Assembly (NCBI GenBank): GCA_943735955.1
Contig: OX030957.1
Span: 3,423,301-3,487,300 of the forward strand
From: Piscicola geometra
Taxonomy: Eukaryota; Annelida; Clitellata; Hirudinida; Piscicolidae
Direction: 5' to 3'
DNA length: 64,000 bases
Shown: in pieces, positions 22,138 through 34,717 of the stretch
How positions within the stretch are numbered: position 1 is the stretch's first letter
How the letters are laid out: each line of letters opens with the position of its first letter
Translations under genes and position numbers: made by a program
Notes under the pieces: model-generated
Told to the model about the DNA's origin: nothing
What the model saw: the letters and a program-made list of their open reading frames with translations, nothing else
Databases searched by the model: none

Positions 22138-22560
22138 ATGATTTCCTTCAAGTTGGTTGCTTGTCTCGCTTGTGTCCTGGTGGCGGCTCTGCAGGCCCAT
22201 GCAGGTTAATAGTTCCTTATTCACTTGCTTTTGCCGGTAAACTTTATATTTTGAAATATACTAACCAAATTCAATATGACAGGTTGTCCCAATGGGTTAG
22301 CGGGACCGGGAGAGGCTGTTATATGATCTCAACAGAGAAAATGGAATGGCTCAAAACTCAAGACTACTGTGTTGATCATGGTGGCTTCCTACTGAATGTT
22401 TGGAGTGATGTGAACATGGATGCATTGAAACAATTTGCTCTTAAGTTTGACAGTGAGTTAAGTTTTGAAAATACAATTTGTGCAAACCCAACACAGCTTT
22501 ATAGGTCATATTATCACCACCAATCAAATGCATCTAGGTACTTGTTCTTGGTACTAACTG
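22138..22560 (+). pseudogene. Decayed C-type lectin gene, copy 2 (exons 1 and 2)
   Basis: Exon 1 (22138-22204, 67 nt) encodes a signal peptide (MISFKLVACLACVLVAALQ and on), the same exon length and phase as the intact lectin gene at 60653. After a 78-bp intron, exon 2 (22283-22452) starts CPNGLAGPG, then needs a one-base shift to continue as GRGCYMISTEKMEW, QDYCVDHGGFLLNVW, ALKQFALKF before the donor gtgagt at 22453. Exon 2 is 170 nt where 171 would keep frame, so a single-base loss is the simplest lesion. The second half of the lectin domain is missing downstream, unlike in copy 1, so the locus is broken in two ways. Confidence 0.8.
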
Positions 22561-22727
22561 TCATTTTTTTATAGCACCTGGGCACGCAACTGAAGCGCTC
22601 TCACTACGTCGTAATGCAATAAAGAAATGAAAATAATTATAATAGTAATGTCACAAAAAAGAAAGCAAAGAGTAACATGGAGTATTTATTATGGGTGATA
22701 AGCTAAGTTAAAATAATGAATTTTCAA

Positions 22728-22925
22728 TTAGATTATAATTAATTATTGTTTAATTTTTGTTTTATAATCGAATTATTAGTTTATTTAAATTAGAATCATT
22801 TTGGAAATTGTAACTACTAAAGGAGGATTCTAAATTCATGCAATAAAATCTCAAGGCAGACTGTTTTGTTCAAATGAATTATATCGAAAAGTACTTCGGC
22901 TTTACGAAGATGAAACTTGTTTTGA
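22728..22925. repeat. Duplicated 3' flank of the lectin genes, copy 2
   Basis: Homologous to 18138-18330, in the same order relative to the lectin pseudogene. It ends near TACGAAGATGAAAC in both. Confidence 0.8.
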
Positions 22926-23050
22926 AGTGGCAAACATAAAAACGACGTCAAACGCTGAAGAGAATCGAGGAAAACCACTTCGAGGTGCCAGCGTCACAGG
23001 GCGCTTGCAGGAGGGTCCAGGGAAGCAGGAATATGGGACAGTTTATACAA

Positions 23051-23678
23051 ATCAATCAATCAATCACTAATGATTTGTATAGCGCCCTTTACTAAGTGAA
23101 CAAAGGCGCTCTTCAAATAAATTTGTTAAATAAAACGGTTTTTAGACCACTACCAATATATGTATAAATATAAATTTAAATATATATATAAACACACAAT
23201 CAACCTCAATAATCTAACCTCATCCACCCCACCATGACAATCACCGCCAAAAAATCACTATCACCATAAATAAAAAAATCAATCATCACCACAATACCAA
23301 CACTCATACCACAGCACAATCATCCTCAAAACACAATCATCATTCTTCTCAATTTTCTGTCTTGCCACGGAGCCGAGGCTGCAAAAGAGGGTGAAGGAGA
23401 AGTCTTTGCCAACGCTGGTACTGCTGCTGCTATGGAAAGCTTTCTCCTTTATCCTTTCTCCTTGAGCGCTTTGATTCCCTGCGGCCATCTTGGTCTGCTG
23501 CGGCCATTCTCGACAGATTCAAAACAACCAACATTCGCACTAAAAACATTCTAATTAATTAAATTTAATTTTTATTTAGACTTAAGATTCTAAAATTTTA
23601 ATATATTATACCCAAAACCGTTTATTCTACAAATTTATTTGAGCGGCTGCCAAAATGGCAGCCGCTAACCAAAGATCA
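23051..23678 (-). mobile_element. SINE-like non-autonomous retroelement, copy 1
   Basis: A 628-bp element nearly identical to 55499-56142. Read on the minus strand it begins with a GC-rich hairpin (AGCGGCTGCC, 6 nt, GGCAGCCGCT). It continues through a region with ATGGCCGCAGC and a Ser-rich frame, then an AT-rich middle, and ends in AAAGGGCGCTATACAAATCA and ATTG tetramers. The last ~60 bp match the 3' end of the LINE at 58887. Short ACAA repeats flank it (23047-23050 and 23678-23681), a weak candidate target duplication. It looks like an internally deleted LINE or LINE-dependent SINE; which one is not decided. Confidence 0.75.
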
Positions 23679-26645
23679 CAAACTCAAAATTTTTCTATAA
23701 AGTTGGAAACACACTGATAACTTCCACAAAGCTCAGAACTTTACTTTATTAAACGTTTAATAAAACGCTGCAAGAATGTCCGCATGAAAGAGCTTCAAAA
23801 TAAATCGAGTTGTGACTCATTGAAACGGTTACTTTAAAGTTTTTTACAAAATGTACAGATTGTTTCATTCTCCACACTTTCTTGCACTTTGAAGCATTTG
23901 AAAAGTCCAATTGACATTGTATTAGATCGTCATGAGTAACTCGTGTGAAAGCACATCTCAAATTGCTTTTTTTGAAATCATTTTTTTTCAGTGAGTTTGA
24001 TTGGTGGTCCATGTTCACACGTTAAATTGCATATACAATTTATTGAAAAAATGAAGTTTTAATTAATATTTAATGAATGCCATGTCATTCAAATTTAATG
24101 ACTAAGTAGTTTTCAAGTATATACAAGCAAGAGGCTTATGTTTGACCAAAACACTGGAGCGTACGATTCCCACCCTTTTATCTTTGTTAAAACATTGTGT
24201 ACATTTTCATTATAATACATCGATGGCAAAAAACTGTAGAGCCTTCTGATCCCTGCAAGCAATCTACTTAACTTTAATTATTTTTAGTAAAGCTGGTAAA
24301 CATACTTTTTCCCTATAAAACGTGGGTTCTTTTAGTTGCTACCAAATTGCTTTTTGCGGAATCGAATAGCTTTAATTATAAACTTTTGAATTTTTGACTT
24401 ATTTAAACTTGTGAAAACCAAATAAAAATTTGTTAAAATGTACGAAAACAAATTTTTTTTAAATGCAATTGAAATGAGGATAATACCACGGATGAATTAT
24501 TCAGCCCTTTCCAATCAGCCTATTTAAATTGACCCGTAACTTTCTAAAATTATTTTAGACGCAGAGTACGTTTAATATTCTTCTCTTATCTCTAAATATA
24601 TATTTTTTTAATTATTCAGTTATTTGACGTTCGAAAAATAATTGTTCAACTAGAGAACCCTTAACGGCCTATATTGCTTTATGATATCGTCAATAACTCA
24701 CAGAGTAGTCAAGTGTGGAGCAAAAAATGATGAGATGCTTGTGAAGCCTGCATTTTAATCTGCATTCGTCATCTTGATGCTCCAATAAGTGTCGTAGAGA
24801 TTAAAAAATGACATTTTTGTGTGCTTTATCTAACTATGATTTTCCTTTTTTTCTTTATATTAGGTATATTATGTATTTGTACAGTTTTTTATTCTTAATA
24901 AATCTTTTTGTCATAAACAATGTTTTTCAAAATGAATTTTTAAAGACTTTTTATGTTTCGTTCAAAGGTGTAGAAAAATAAATTTAGTTATAAAATTCTG
25001 GACACGAAAAGAGGTGTCATAATCGTGAATAATTCTCAAGTGCATTTGTTACAGACCGCTTCAAAAATGCAAAATAATACAGAGTCGTAAAAAAAACTTT
25101 AAATCTGAAAAGGAATTACAAAAATATATGATAAAGGAAACGTACTGTAGAACGCTAGAGCGCTCTCGAAGGTGACTAACAGATAACTCTATTAATAAAA
25201 CTAACAATTGTTACGCCTATTTCCATTTCTTTATTGAACTAATTAAGTGAGTTTTAAACTATTTAAAAAAATTTAAACTTTTTTCATGCAAGAAACGTTC
25301 TGGAAGTTGTTTTGCGAGAGCTTGGGAACCTCATGATGAACTATGGTCTGAAAGAAAAATAATTTTTTTTGTGACTAATGAAAAAAGGAAACTTTTAATG
25401 ATTTTATTTTGCTTCTGTCGCGTCGCAGCAATTAGCGGCATGAAAGGGAAATGACAATGGGAAGCGTGAGTTTAATGGATGCATCCACACGGCGATGGTG
25501 ATTACTTTCGATGGAACTCGCGACTCAAAGTTGAAGTATTTTGAAAAAATAAATTAATGGTTCATAAAACTTATTTTGAATTAAACTATAAATAACAAAA
25601 TCTTTTAATATTTTTTTGAGTAAAAAAAAAAGATCTTTTACTCTTTTTTTGAATAAAACAAAGAAAAAGATCTCCAGCTTTGGAATAGTTTGGCAGATAT
25701 TCCAAGGCACAGCTATAGTTAGATTGGTCAACTGAGAATTTATATATTTCCCCATAGTTTGAAAATGTCCAAAATAAATTTAGGATTCGTTTTCAGAAAA
25801 GATTCAAGACTTATTTTAAAACCAATTTCTCAACGTTTCCACATCGGAACTTATCTGGAGGCTTCCTCGAAGGTTTCTCGCATGCGGTTTCGATGCTCGT
25901 TCGCAGACCTCCAAGATTATCAGCAAATCGTTTATTATTTAAATGCATGTTTTGGGAAAAATTGAATAACTTTAAATAATGATAATAAACTAATAGTTCG
26001 TGTTCAAAAGCAATGGAAATGTTGCAACGGGATTGGCAATGAATTGGCCGCAGAAGTGCAGTTAGAAGGCGTTAACATGAGCACCTTGTGCACTATGAAT
26101 GCTTTTCGATAACGACGCCCTGTTTATCGGCTGCTGAATGACTCGGAGTGTCACTAAACAAAGAATACGGAGGACAGTCACGCCAGCTGGCACTCCATTG
26201 TGGCTCTGTTGTTGCCACACTGAAAAGCTCGTCTGTCGTTTGCGAGGAGGCTGATTGTCGCATCGATGCATCTTCCCGCCACGAACACCAAGTGCTGCAT
26301 GCGCAAACACGTGTGAAGAGAAGCACTGGCAAGTGAAAGATCGCTTCAGGACAGCTCAAACAACCGATTGCATGCAAAAGAACGTGTTTGAAAGCTGAAG
26401 AATTCCCAAGCACTTGACCGGGTGGTTTCATCTAGTCTGAGCTCTCGATTTCAGTGATAGCTTCAACATTTTCATACAATTAATTTAAACTTTTACTCGC
26501 AAAAAAACACTATATGTATTTAAATGTTTTTTTGTATATGTATAGTTTATTTCTTATTGATATTTATTCATTTAATTTTTGGTATACTTTTAAAGTATTT
26601 TAACTGCTACTTATTCAAGTGGAATAATCATTCATAACCAAGGGG

Positions 26646-26681
26646 TCTTGAAGCTCGCTCTAGTTTACGCCGCGTTAAGAA
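26646..26681. repeat. Dispersed repeat motif, copy 2
   Basis: Same arrangement as 4267-4302 (CTTGAAGCTCG, variable bases, GTTTACGCC, CGTT). It lies directly upstream of the TATTG array, so the array may have grown from the tail of this element. Confidence 0.5.
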
Positions 26682-26689
26682 TATTTGTC

Positions 26690-26975
26690 GTTGTATTGCA
26701 TTGTATTGTGTTGTATTGTATTGTAATGTATTGTATTGTATTGTATTGTATTGTATTGTATTGTATTGTATTGTATTTTATTGTATTGTATTGTATTGTA
26801 TTGTATTGTATTTTATTGTATTGCATTGTATTGTATTGTAATGTATTGTATTGCATTGTATTGTATTGCATTGTATTGTATTGTATTGTATTGTATTGTA
26901 TTGTATTGTATTGTATTGTATTGTATTGTATTGTATTGTATTGTATTGTATTGTATTGTATTGTACTGTATTGTA
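26690..26975. repeat. TATTG pentanucleotide microsatellite
   Basis: About 57 units of TATTG with rare variants (TAATG, TTTTA, GCATTG). It produces artefactual Tyr-Cys-Ile-Val-Leu frames on the plus strand and Asn-Thr-Ile-Gln-Tyr frames on the minus strand. Confidence 0.95.
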
Positions 26976-29900
26976 TGTAAATATATAATTTAACAGTGCT
27001 ATAAAAAATCTAGTTCAAAACAAAAGCACACACACAGCAGTCCTTTGCTTCATTAAAGCATGTATGTTTAAACAAGACTGCAAGCAACAGCACACGTCAT
27101 TTTAATAGCCGTTTGTTGTAGAGGTTTTGCTTTAAACTCCAAAAAACATTTTATTTTTCAACTATATTTTTGTGTGAATTTTCTTTAGAAACGCATAATC
27201 AATTTTAAAACCTTTTCAGAGCTCTAAACTAATGGTTAACCCATGCGATGATCACAAACATATTTTAAAAGAAGTTAGTGGTTTAATAATTAATACTTAA
27301 CCTTTTCCCTACAACCTACATTTTGAATGCCTCAACATTAAAGTCTGCATGTCACAAACACACCACTCAAACGTCGATGGAAACGCACGAAAAGACTTCA
27401 GCTTCGTTAAATAAAAAGAAGACAAAAGACTGCCTCGAAGCATTCATTAGGACTAAGTGATTGAAAAAGTAAACGTATTTTCTCTAAATTAAATAAAGTT
27501 TAGAGTCTGAAAAAAGAAAAAAAAGAATGTTTCAAAACGATTTAAAGTTGGGGAGATTAGTGAAAAGTAATAGTAACCCTTAAGCAATAAATATGAGGTT
27601 TGTATGTAATTGTCTTTCAGTCGCGTATCTAAAGACTTGGTGTAGGCCTGAAAGTCAGAAAACTGTGTAATGAAAGATTTTCGCTTATTGAATGGAAAAG
27701 CTCCATAAAAAGACAAAAAATTAAATATTTGTTCGTGTTATTAAAAGTTTGAGTGGAACGAAATATGTAGTCTGGTTGCGCATTTGACTGCCACATATAC
27801 AGGCGAGTTTAGATGCAGTGGCTGAAATATATAAACACATACAGAACGTCTTATCAGAATTCTAGTTGGGCGACTTCAAAGCTAATTGAATATGTTTTTA
27901 GTTGGAAAAAGTTGCATTGAAGCTGGATTATTCTTGTAAATCAAAAAGTAAAAAATAAAATAATTATGAGATGAGGCACCCAGAGGTTCAGCCGAATTGT
28001 CGGAATGTTTGGTGAAGGGTTCGCAATAGAAAAACGCAAGTTAAAAAAATTCTTCGAAAATATTTCTTTTCAGTTATATTTCACAAGTCAATACTTTCTA
28101 AAAGATGTTGAAAATTAAAAACTTTAAATATAAAGAATTAAATAATTTTTGAATTCTCATTAATAATTACAATATTTATGAATAACTAACGGTTAACTTT
28201 ATTTCATAAATTGGATAGTTATTCTTGTACAGACTTTTTCGAAATAGCATTTTTTTTAGAAATGTGTTCGCATTGAAAACAGAGATACATTTTGTTTCAA
28301 TCGGACATAAATTGCAAAGCCAATTGACAAAATTCATTCATGGACTTATCTTCAAGCTACCATTATTCGCAAAAAGCACTAAAAACAATGGTTAAATGCT
28401 TCACAAAATGGCATTAACATTTTTTGAAATGAAATTTTAATTTAAAATAAAATGAAACTTGCAAACGTGGAAGCAAGCTGAAGAGCATTCACGAGAGGAT
28501 TGTCACAATTCACTGTCATCCGACCGCAAGATTGAAAGCCCCTCCATCACGCCCTGACGCCCCTTCCATCTCCATTCACACTCCATTCATCAGCCCTTCT
28601 CCCATCACCTTCAATTCTCTCATGCGCTCGCAGCAAATATTCAAAAGCTGCCATCCATAAATTTCTGAGAAACTATACGTTACTTATTGCAATCTTCAAC
28701 ACCGACTATGTGGACGACAAATTCAAATATCTCTAAGAAAAACTTTTTTCAGTGGGTTTTGAGAACTATGACATTGTTCTTCATATCAACTATTCAACAG
28801 TCGACTCACTCATCGCTTCTGAGTGGTAGGTCTTACAACTTCTACTACTTATCACACACCTTAATTCTCCCTCTCCCAACATTTAAACAACGTGAAAGTG
28901 TTGCAAACAACCGCAAATTCAGTCAACTAATGCCAGTTTATTTGAGCACTATTCCAGTTGCGATTCAAAAATAACATTGAAGAGTGAAACCTCATAAGTA
29001 GGCATGGCGACGTGTCAAGCAAATTCCCGGGTGAACGTTGTCATTCCTAATTAAAAGTGAGAAAAAAAAATTTGACGTTTTCGACCTGTCAAGTTTTCCA
29101 GACCCTTGTTAACAATAGACAAGCATGGAATACATGAAGCCTAACTTTTGGATTTCAAAATTTGAAAATTGAAAAGTGCTCATTAAAAATTAAAAATTTA
29201 ATGCATAGGAAGTGAATGTTTTAGTGTGAATAATACAAATAATTTATTCAAACATATCTTATCAAAATTATTTTTCCATTTAAGAGTTTTAAACTTTCTT
29301 TTTGTTCAACCTTGAATATTTTTGTATGCAGTCACTTAAAAGCAGAAAAAAACGTTTAAAAAATTTAATTTGCTGAAACTTTCACATCTTTCAGAAGTAA
29401 AGTTAGAGTTTAGTTAATCACTGAAAAAAGTCAATAAATGTTTTTTTGTAGTTGAAATCATTGACAGTTTCCAACAGAGCAGAAAGAAATATTCCACAAA
29501 AACATTACTTTCTGGCTATGGTCCCATAAATCACATTCATAGCTACGTAATTCACTATTATATGACCGTAGTTAGTCGCAAGCTTCAAAAAGCATTCATA
29601 TTATTTCCTTGACAACAGGCTCGGATAATATTGTCTAATTACAATACTTACATTCTGATTTACGCTCGAAAAGACAAAATCTAAAGTTGAAAAGTGTTTT
29701 ATTTATAATTGTTTTCGCCAGGCCTGGCATAAGTCCTTGCTTTCAGAGGTTGGAAGGCTCCGGAGATTTAGCACATGCCTCTTGTCGCTTCCTTTGAGTG
29801 ACCTTTTTTATGCGAAAACATCTCGCCGAAACACATTAAAAAGTGACGTGGTATGATTACGGAGTGAATTTATGTGGCGCCTGGCAAGAAAATCTTGGTG

Positions 29901-31387
29901 AAAGTTGCGCGATGATTTAGAGAGGGGTAATCGTGATGTGATCAGAAGGGCTTTGCAAGGGTGCTTGGATAAATTTGCAATGTTTTGCATTAGCGAATGG
30001 CTTCAGGAATATCTCATTACCTAAGAATGGTATGAGTAATTTATACATAACATTTCAAACCAAATTGTGGAGATTCTAATAAAGCTAAGATAACATATTT
30101 TTTCTCTGATCAACCGTTTTTGCTTAGTTTAGTCTCACACAAGGTTTAAAATTTTTTTATAATTAAAAATTGTGTAAAATTTAATGTTCTATTTAACAAG
30201 TGAAAAAGCCACTCTAAGCATTGCTAAAAGCGTAGACATTATGTCAAAAAATCTTCTCCAAGCATTAAAAACTTTAAAGTCAAATTTAAAACTTAAAAAG
30301 TGAAAAAATAGCAATTTGGAATGTAATTTTTGAATTGTCAATTTGATATTCAAGCTAGAACGAATTGTCAATATTTTATATTGATCATCTCTAGAGATCA
30401 ATGATTTAATTTTGGTTTGAGCGTATAAATAAGACATTTTCCCACATTTTAAAGTTTATTCCACCAAACTTTTGAGAATCCGCGTTGTTATGGAGTGCTA
30501 GATTCTCCACCTGAACACAATGGAAGCACTTGCTTTTTCATTGTCGTTTGAACTCGTCTTGCAGGCAATAAGCAAGTCATTTGAAGATAAACCACGGAAT
30601 GTCTTCTTAGTTGAAACCTCTTCATCATTGAATTTACTTTTGGACAGTTTAGTTGATTTTCTGCTTCAAAGGAAAAATTACAACCCACAAAGACCATCGT
30701 CATTATCTCCCTAAGATGCTTAACCGAATACTAACTTCGTTTAAAGAAAACGACGGTTTAAAATAAAAATATTCAAACTTTAAATATTTTTATGAAGTCA
30801 AACAAATCGTTCAGATTTAATTCAATCAGATTTGAAAACAATAAAATAATAAGACTGGCGAGCGCATTGAAATTTAAAAAGATGAAAAATTTAATGTACT
30901 TTTTTATTAATTAATTCGATTTTTGTTTTCATTTATTATTTATTTTTAAAATGTTTTGAAATGTTTTCAATGAGAGTTTTTCAAGTTTATATATATTTTG
31001 GATCCTGAAAGGAATCAAAATCTTTTGCGGCTCTGAAAGACGCATGATGAACAGATAAGGACAAACGCACCAGTTATTTAGTGATCGCAATTATTTTTTA
31101 AGCAAATTGGAAACAAAAGTGATTGTCGACAATCTTTTTTTCAGCAATTTTGTCTACAATGAATCTTGTATATTTATTTTCTTTTCCTAAATGACCGAAT
31201 CTTTTGGATACCCAATAAGCAATAAGCAGATTCTAGATTAAGTGTGAATAATGAGAAGCCATTTAGAATTCTATAAGAGTTTGATTTACATAAAAATCTG
31301 ACTTTGACATATTTATAAGCTTCCATTTGTCGATTTTTGTAGTAGAAAATTAATGTTGAGTAATAACATGACATATTTTTATATAAC

Positions 31388-31500
31388 GGACGACGGGATA
31401 GCTTAGCGGTGAAAAGCTTGGCGTTCGACTCACTAGCGAGGGTTCGAGTCCTACTATTGCCTAAGTGCTCCAATGCTTCATTGAAAGAAAAAAAACAAAC
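31388..31500 (+). mobile_element. tRNA-derived SINE, copy 1
   Basis: Contains an RNA polymerase III box A match TAGCTTAGCGG (31399-31409) and a perfect box B GGTTCGAGTCC (31441-31451) at tRNA-like spacing. A short body CTAAGTGCTCCAATGCTTCA and an A-rich tail follow. A D-arm (GCTT/AAGC) is possible, but acceptor and anticodon stems are poorly paired, so this is a SINE head and not a working tRNA. It lies about 135 bp upstream of the first recognised IGSF9-like exon. Confidence 0.75.
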
Positions 31501-31634
31501 AAATAGTGTGTTTAAAAACGTTTCCAATATCATTGAAAATGTCCATCGTTTCAAATAATAACTAAAAAAATAAACAAATTGTAGTGTGATTCAAATACAA
31601 AAGCAACTCACCGACAAACGACACCGACCAACAG

Positions 31635-34600
31635 ACGCTGCGATTGACGACCACGCGGCTCTGATCGAGAGGCTCGAGAGACAAGGCGGCAAGGTGGTTC
31701 TGCCGTGCGACGTGCAGCTGTGGCTGAGTGAGTACCTGGTGCAGTGGGAGAAGAAGGGCTCAAGCCTGCCCATCTTCGTCAGCTTCGAAGGCTACCCGCC
31801 CATGGAGGAAGAGCCTTTCAGGGTGGGTTCGTCCTCTTGAGAGGTTTCCATCGTTTTAAAAGACCTCGAATAAGCTCTGTTACAGAAGTCTGCATAATGA
31901 AAGTGTATAATGAAATAGAAGCTATACAAAAATATTAATTTTCAACAAGATTTGATAGTCAACTTTCGACAAAATTAAAACTAATAGATATTAAAATAAA
32001 TTATTTGTAAAAGAATTTTATAAAAAATAATTTGTAAATGTTTCTTGTGTCTTCCAAACTTCTTCTGTTTAACTTTCCATTCAGAAAGCTTTTTTATTCG
32101 TAATACTTTCCCATGAGATTAAACATACACTCTTTAAAAAGATAAGCTTAAATTCGAATATACAGTTTTTCTGTCAATTCACTGAATTTAATATGTAGCG
32201 TTCATTTTTTTCACATTTCGGATAGTTTCTGAGCGCAATAAATAAGTAGTCAGTGTGTTTTTGATGCCTAAAAGATAAATCTCAGTGATATAGATCGTAA
32301 GAAGCTCTTGAATTTAACTTAAAAAGTGTTGAAACAAGATCAAATGTTCATTTACTGAATGCAAATGACCGAATATCGTCTTAAATTTTTTGATCAAATT
32401 AAAATGGCGGATATAGAAAACAAAGATTTTTTCTCAAAATGAAGGGTATTGAGAAGGCGTTGACAACTCTCATGACAAGCAAGTTAACAATGGTTGATGA
32501 GGATGAAGAGAAAAAGTGTGATAAAGGCGAAACAAGCAATAAAGTCGAATAATGGCATGCCTGGGTGGATTAACGCTTGAAGGATAAGAGGAAATGAATA
32601 TTTCACACAAAATACTTTATTTCTTTTTCTGGAAAATTGTTAATTTGAGAAAGATTTATCAACAAATAGCTTTTATATATTCCTAGCAATTTTCATTTCG
32701 AAAAAATCTTACCGTTTTTCCAAAAACAACAAATTCTTGCTATAAATAATGCCTAGTAATATTGTGACAAGGATGACCAAACAGGCACGTTTGATGCAGG
32801 CAGCAGAGAATCTTGTGTGAGACGACCGAAACAACACAGCCTTGACTTAGAGATGGGAACGAATGAATGCAGTAGCAATGAAAACATTTTCTACATCTTG
32901 ATTAAATAAAGCAAAGAATGTAGAAAATGCATGAATATATGAACAAAGAATAAAATCAAATTAATTAATTAAGAAACATAAGATGGGAGAAGATAAAGAT
33001 GATGAAGACACTGAGAAGCAGAATTAAAACTGCTTATAAATCCATTTTGTCTTCATTATTTATTCAACGAAAGTCTCTTGGATTCACCATAAAGGAGGAC
33101 GCAAAAGCGAAGGAAAGATTCGTGAAATGTCATATTTTAAAATTAAAAATGGAAATTTAAATTTTAAATCTAATAAAATGTCTTGTTTTTGTTTTTGAAA
33201 AAGCGAAATAAAATGTTTCTTAGATAAAAGCTTCAGCCTAAAAGCACTTTTAGAGATTCCATTCCGCTTCAAACACTTTCTCATTTCACATTTCCAACTA
33301 GAGTCTTCTTGCTTGGACTTATCTTCTCAGTGTTCACTTCCATTTCGATACTTCCAAGTAGCTAAATTGCTTGCGAAATTGATTTCTATTTTTACATTTT
33401 ATTGTGAAAAGCATTAATTTCATGCCGAAACAACTGGAAGTAGTAGTGCATCTTCTGCACCATTCAGGGCTTCTTACATGTACACTGGACTGTTTCTTCC
33501 TCCAAAGGAATATCAACGGAGCAGAAATCATTTCATCATCAGCTCAACACAAGACTCTCCTGGAGTTGCTTTCATTCGTTAACTTTTTATTCTTCTGAAA
33601 AAGCTTTCAAACTTGGGCCTCTAAACAAACTTGTGTTTAAAATGTTGCCAAGAATGTTAAAAACATACATTTCAATCAATTTGTAATTTTGAACTTTATT
33701 CTAATTTTTCACGCTCACCAGAAGCTCCAACAAGGTCAGCACTGAAACTATCTGCAACGCAATTAAGCAAGATTGTGAAGATGCCTGAATTAAAACCACG
33801 AATGAACTTTCAGTCAAAAGAAAATTTTTTTTTATGATATTTAAATGAGCTTGAATAGTTTTTGAATAAAAAGTTTAAATAAAAAGAAATGATAGTTGAA
33901 AAAATCTTAATTTAAAAACGTTTCAAGTGTCCCGAAATGTCAATAAAACCTGAAGGAAACAGCGGAACTTTGCTGATAAAATTCATTTTTCAGAGAAGCA
34001 CTTCTAGGGGAATGATGGATAAACTTTGTGTCCGGATCGATAGAGTCATGATCAGATTCCTTCTTAAGAGCTTCTTCGTCCTCTGACAAATCATTATTAT
34101 TGATATTTGTGAGATATGACTCCTTGTTTTTTTTATTGTTTTTTTATATAAAAAAAATTCTCACTATTTTTTTGTTTTTGTTGGTTCTATTTTCATGTGG
34201 AGTTCGATTCAATAAAATAAATATAAATAAAATTTACTTTAGTTTCGGTCAGAAATGATCGATTCAGCGTTTGCAATTTAAGGTTTATTCGCTCAATCGA
34301 TAAAACAATTTAAAGTGGTGCATGCAAGGCTCCTTAGAAAGCATCAAGACTAATTCATAATCTCACGTTTACCCACTGAGCCTCATCTCTACCAGCCATT
34401 CCACCTTCTAGGGACGTGTGCGACTGCTGAGAGACCTCAAGTCTCTTGAAATGAGTAACCTTCAGGTGCCCTTCACTTTTTGAAACTTCTGCAGCCAGCC
34501 TCTGAGAGTAAAAATATCGTAACATTAGTTTAAAAAGTTTGAATTTAAGAATTTAAGTCCAAACTATTGAAACTAAAGCCCCAGCTTAAATCGCGAACTC

Positions 34601-34717
34601 TATTTCCCAGCATGAAACCTTTCCAGAAGGAAGACAGCGGAGTGTACACATGCTCCATCGTGTCACTGAAGGAGTCCTCCAACGCCTCAGGAACGCCCGT
34701 GAGACTTACCGTTCACG
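31635..34717 (+). CDS. IGSF9-like gene: Ig domain 1 (3 exons)
   Basis: 31635-31822 carries strand B (VVLPCDVQLW), strand C (LVQWEKK) and SLPIFVSFEGYPP. 34412-34465 carries GRVRLLRDLKSLEMSNLQ. 34627-34717 carries KEDSGVYTCSIV and the G strand. For the third exon the AG at 34626 (cctttccag) is chosen over tttcccag at 34611 because only it keeps phase 0 and gives the expected NLQ-KEDSGVYTC junction. The first exon starts in phase 1, as expected after a signal-peptide exon. V-type Ig fold with both cysteines present. Confidence 0.88.

Larger units (their letters stand above)
22926..31634. other. Long gene-poor region before the IGSF9-like exons
   Basis: Apart from the listed repeats no exon could be supported. 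Some of this may be the first intron of the IGSF9-like gene, whose signal-peptide exon should end in phase 1. Locally GC-richer patches occur at about 25420-25520, 26030-26460 and 28480-28640. Confidence 0.5.

Noticed and set aside
26648..26993. 110- and 85-codon hydrophobic frames (YCIVL repeats), one starting with a signal-peptide-like segment
   Set aside because: Translation of the TATTG array; the start lies in a dispersed repeat fragment. Not the missing signal-peptide exon.
30488..30714. Frames on both strands considered as the signal-peptide exon of the IGSF9-like gene
   Set aside because: The plus frame MEALAFSLSFELVLQ is only weakly hydrophobic and has no phase-1 donor at a suitable place.
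31391..31461. Functional tRNA gene
   Set aside because: Boxes A and B are present but acceptor and anticodon stems do not pair, and the body and A-rich tail match the second copy, so it is a SINE.
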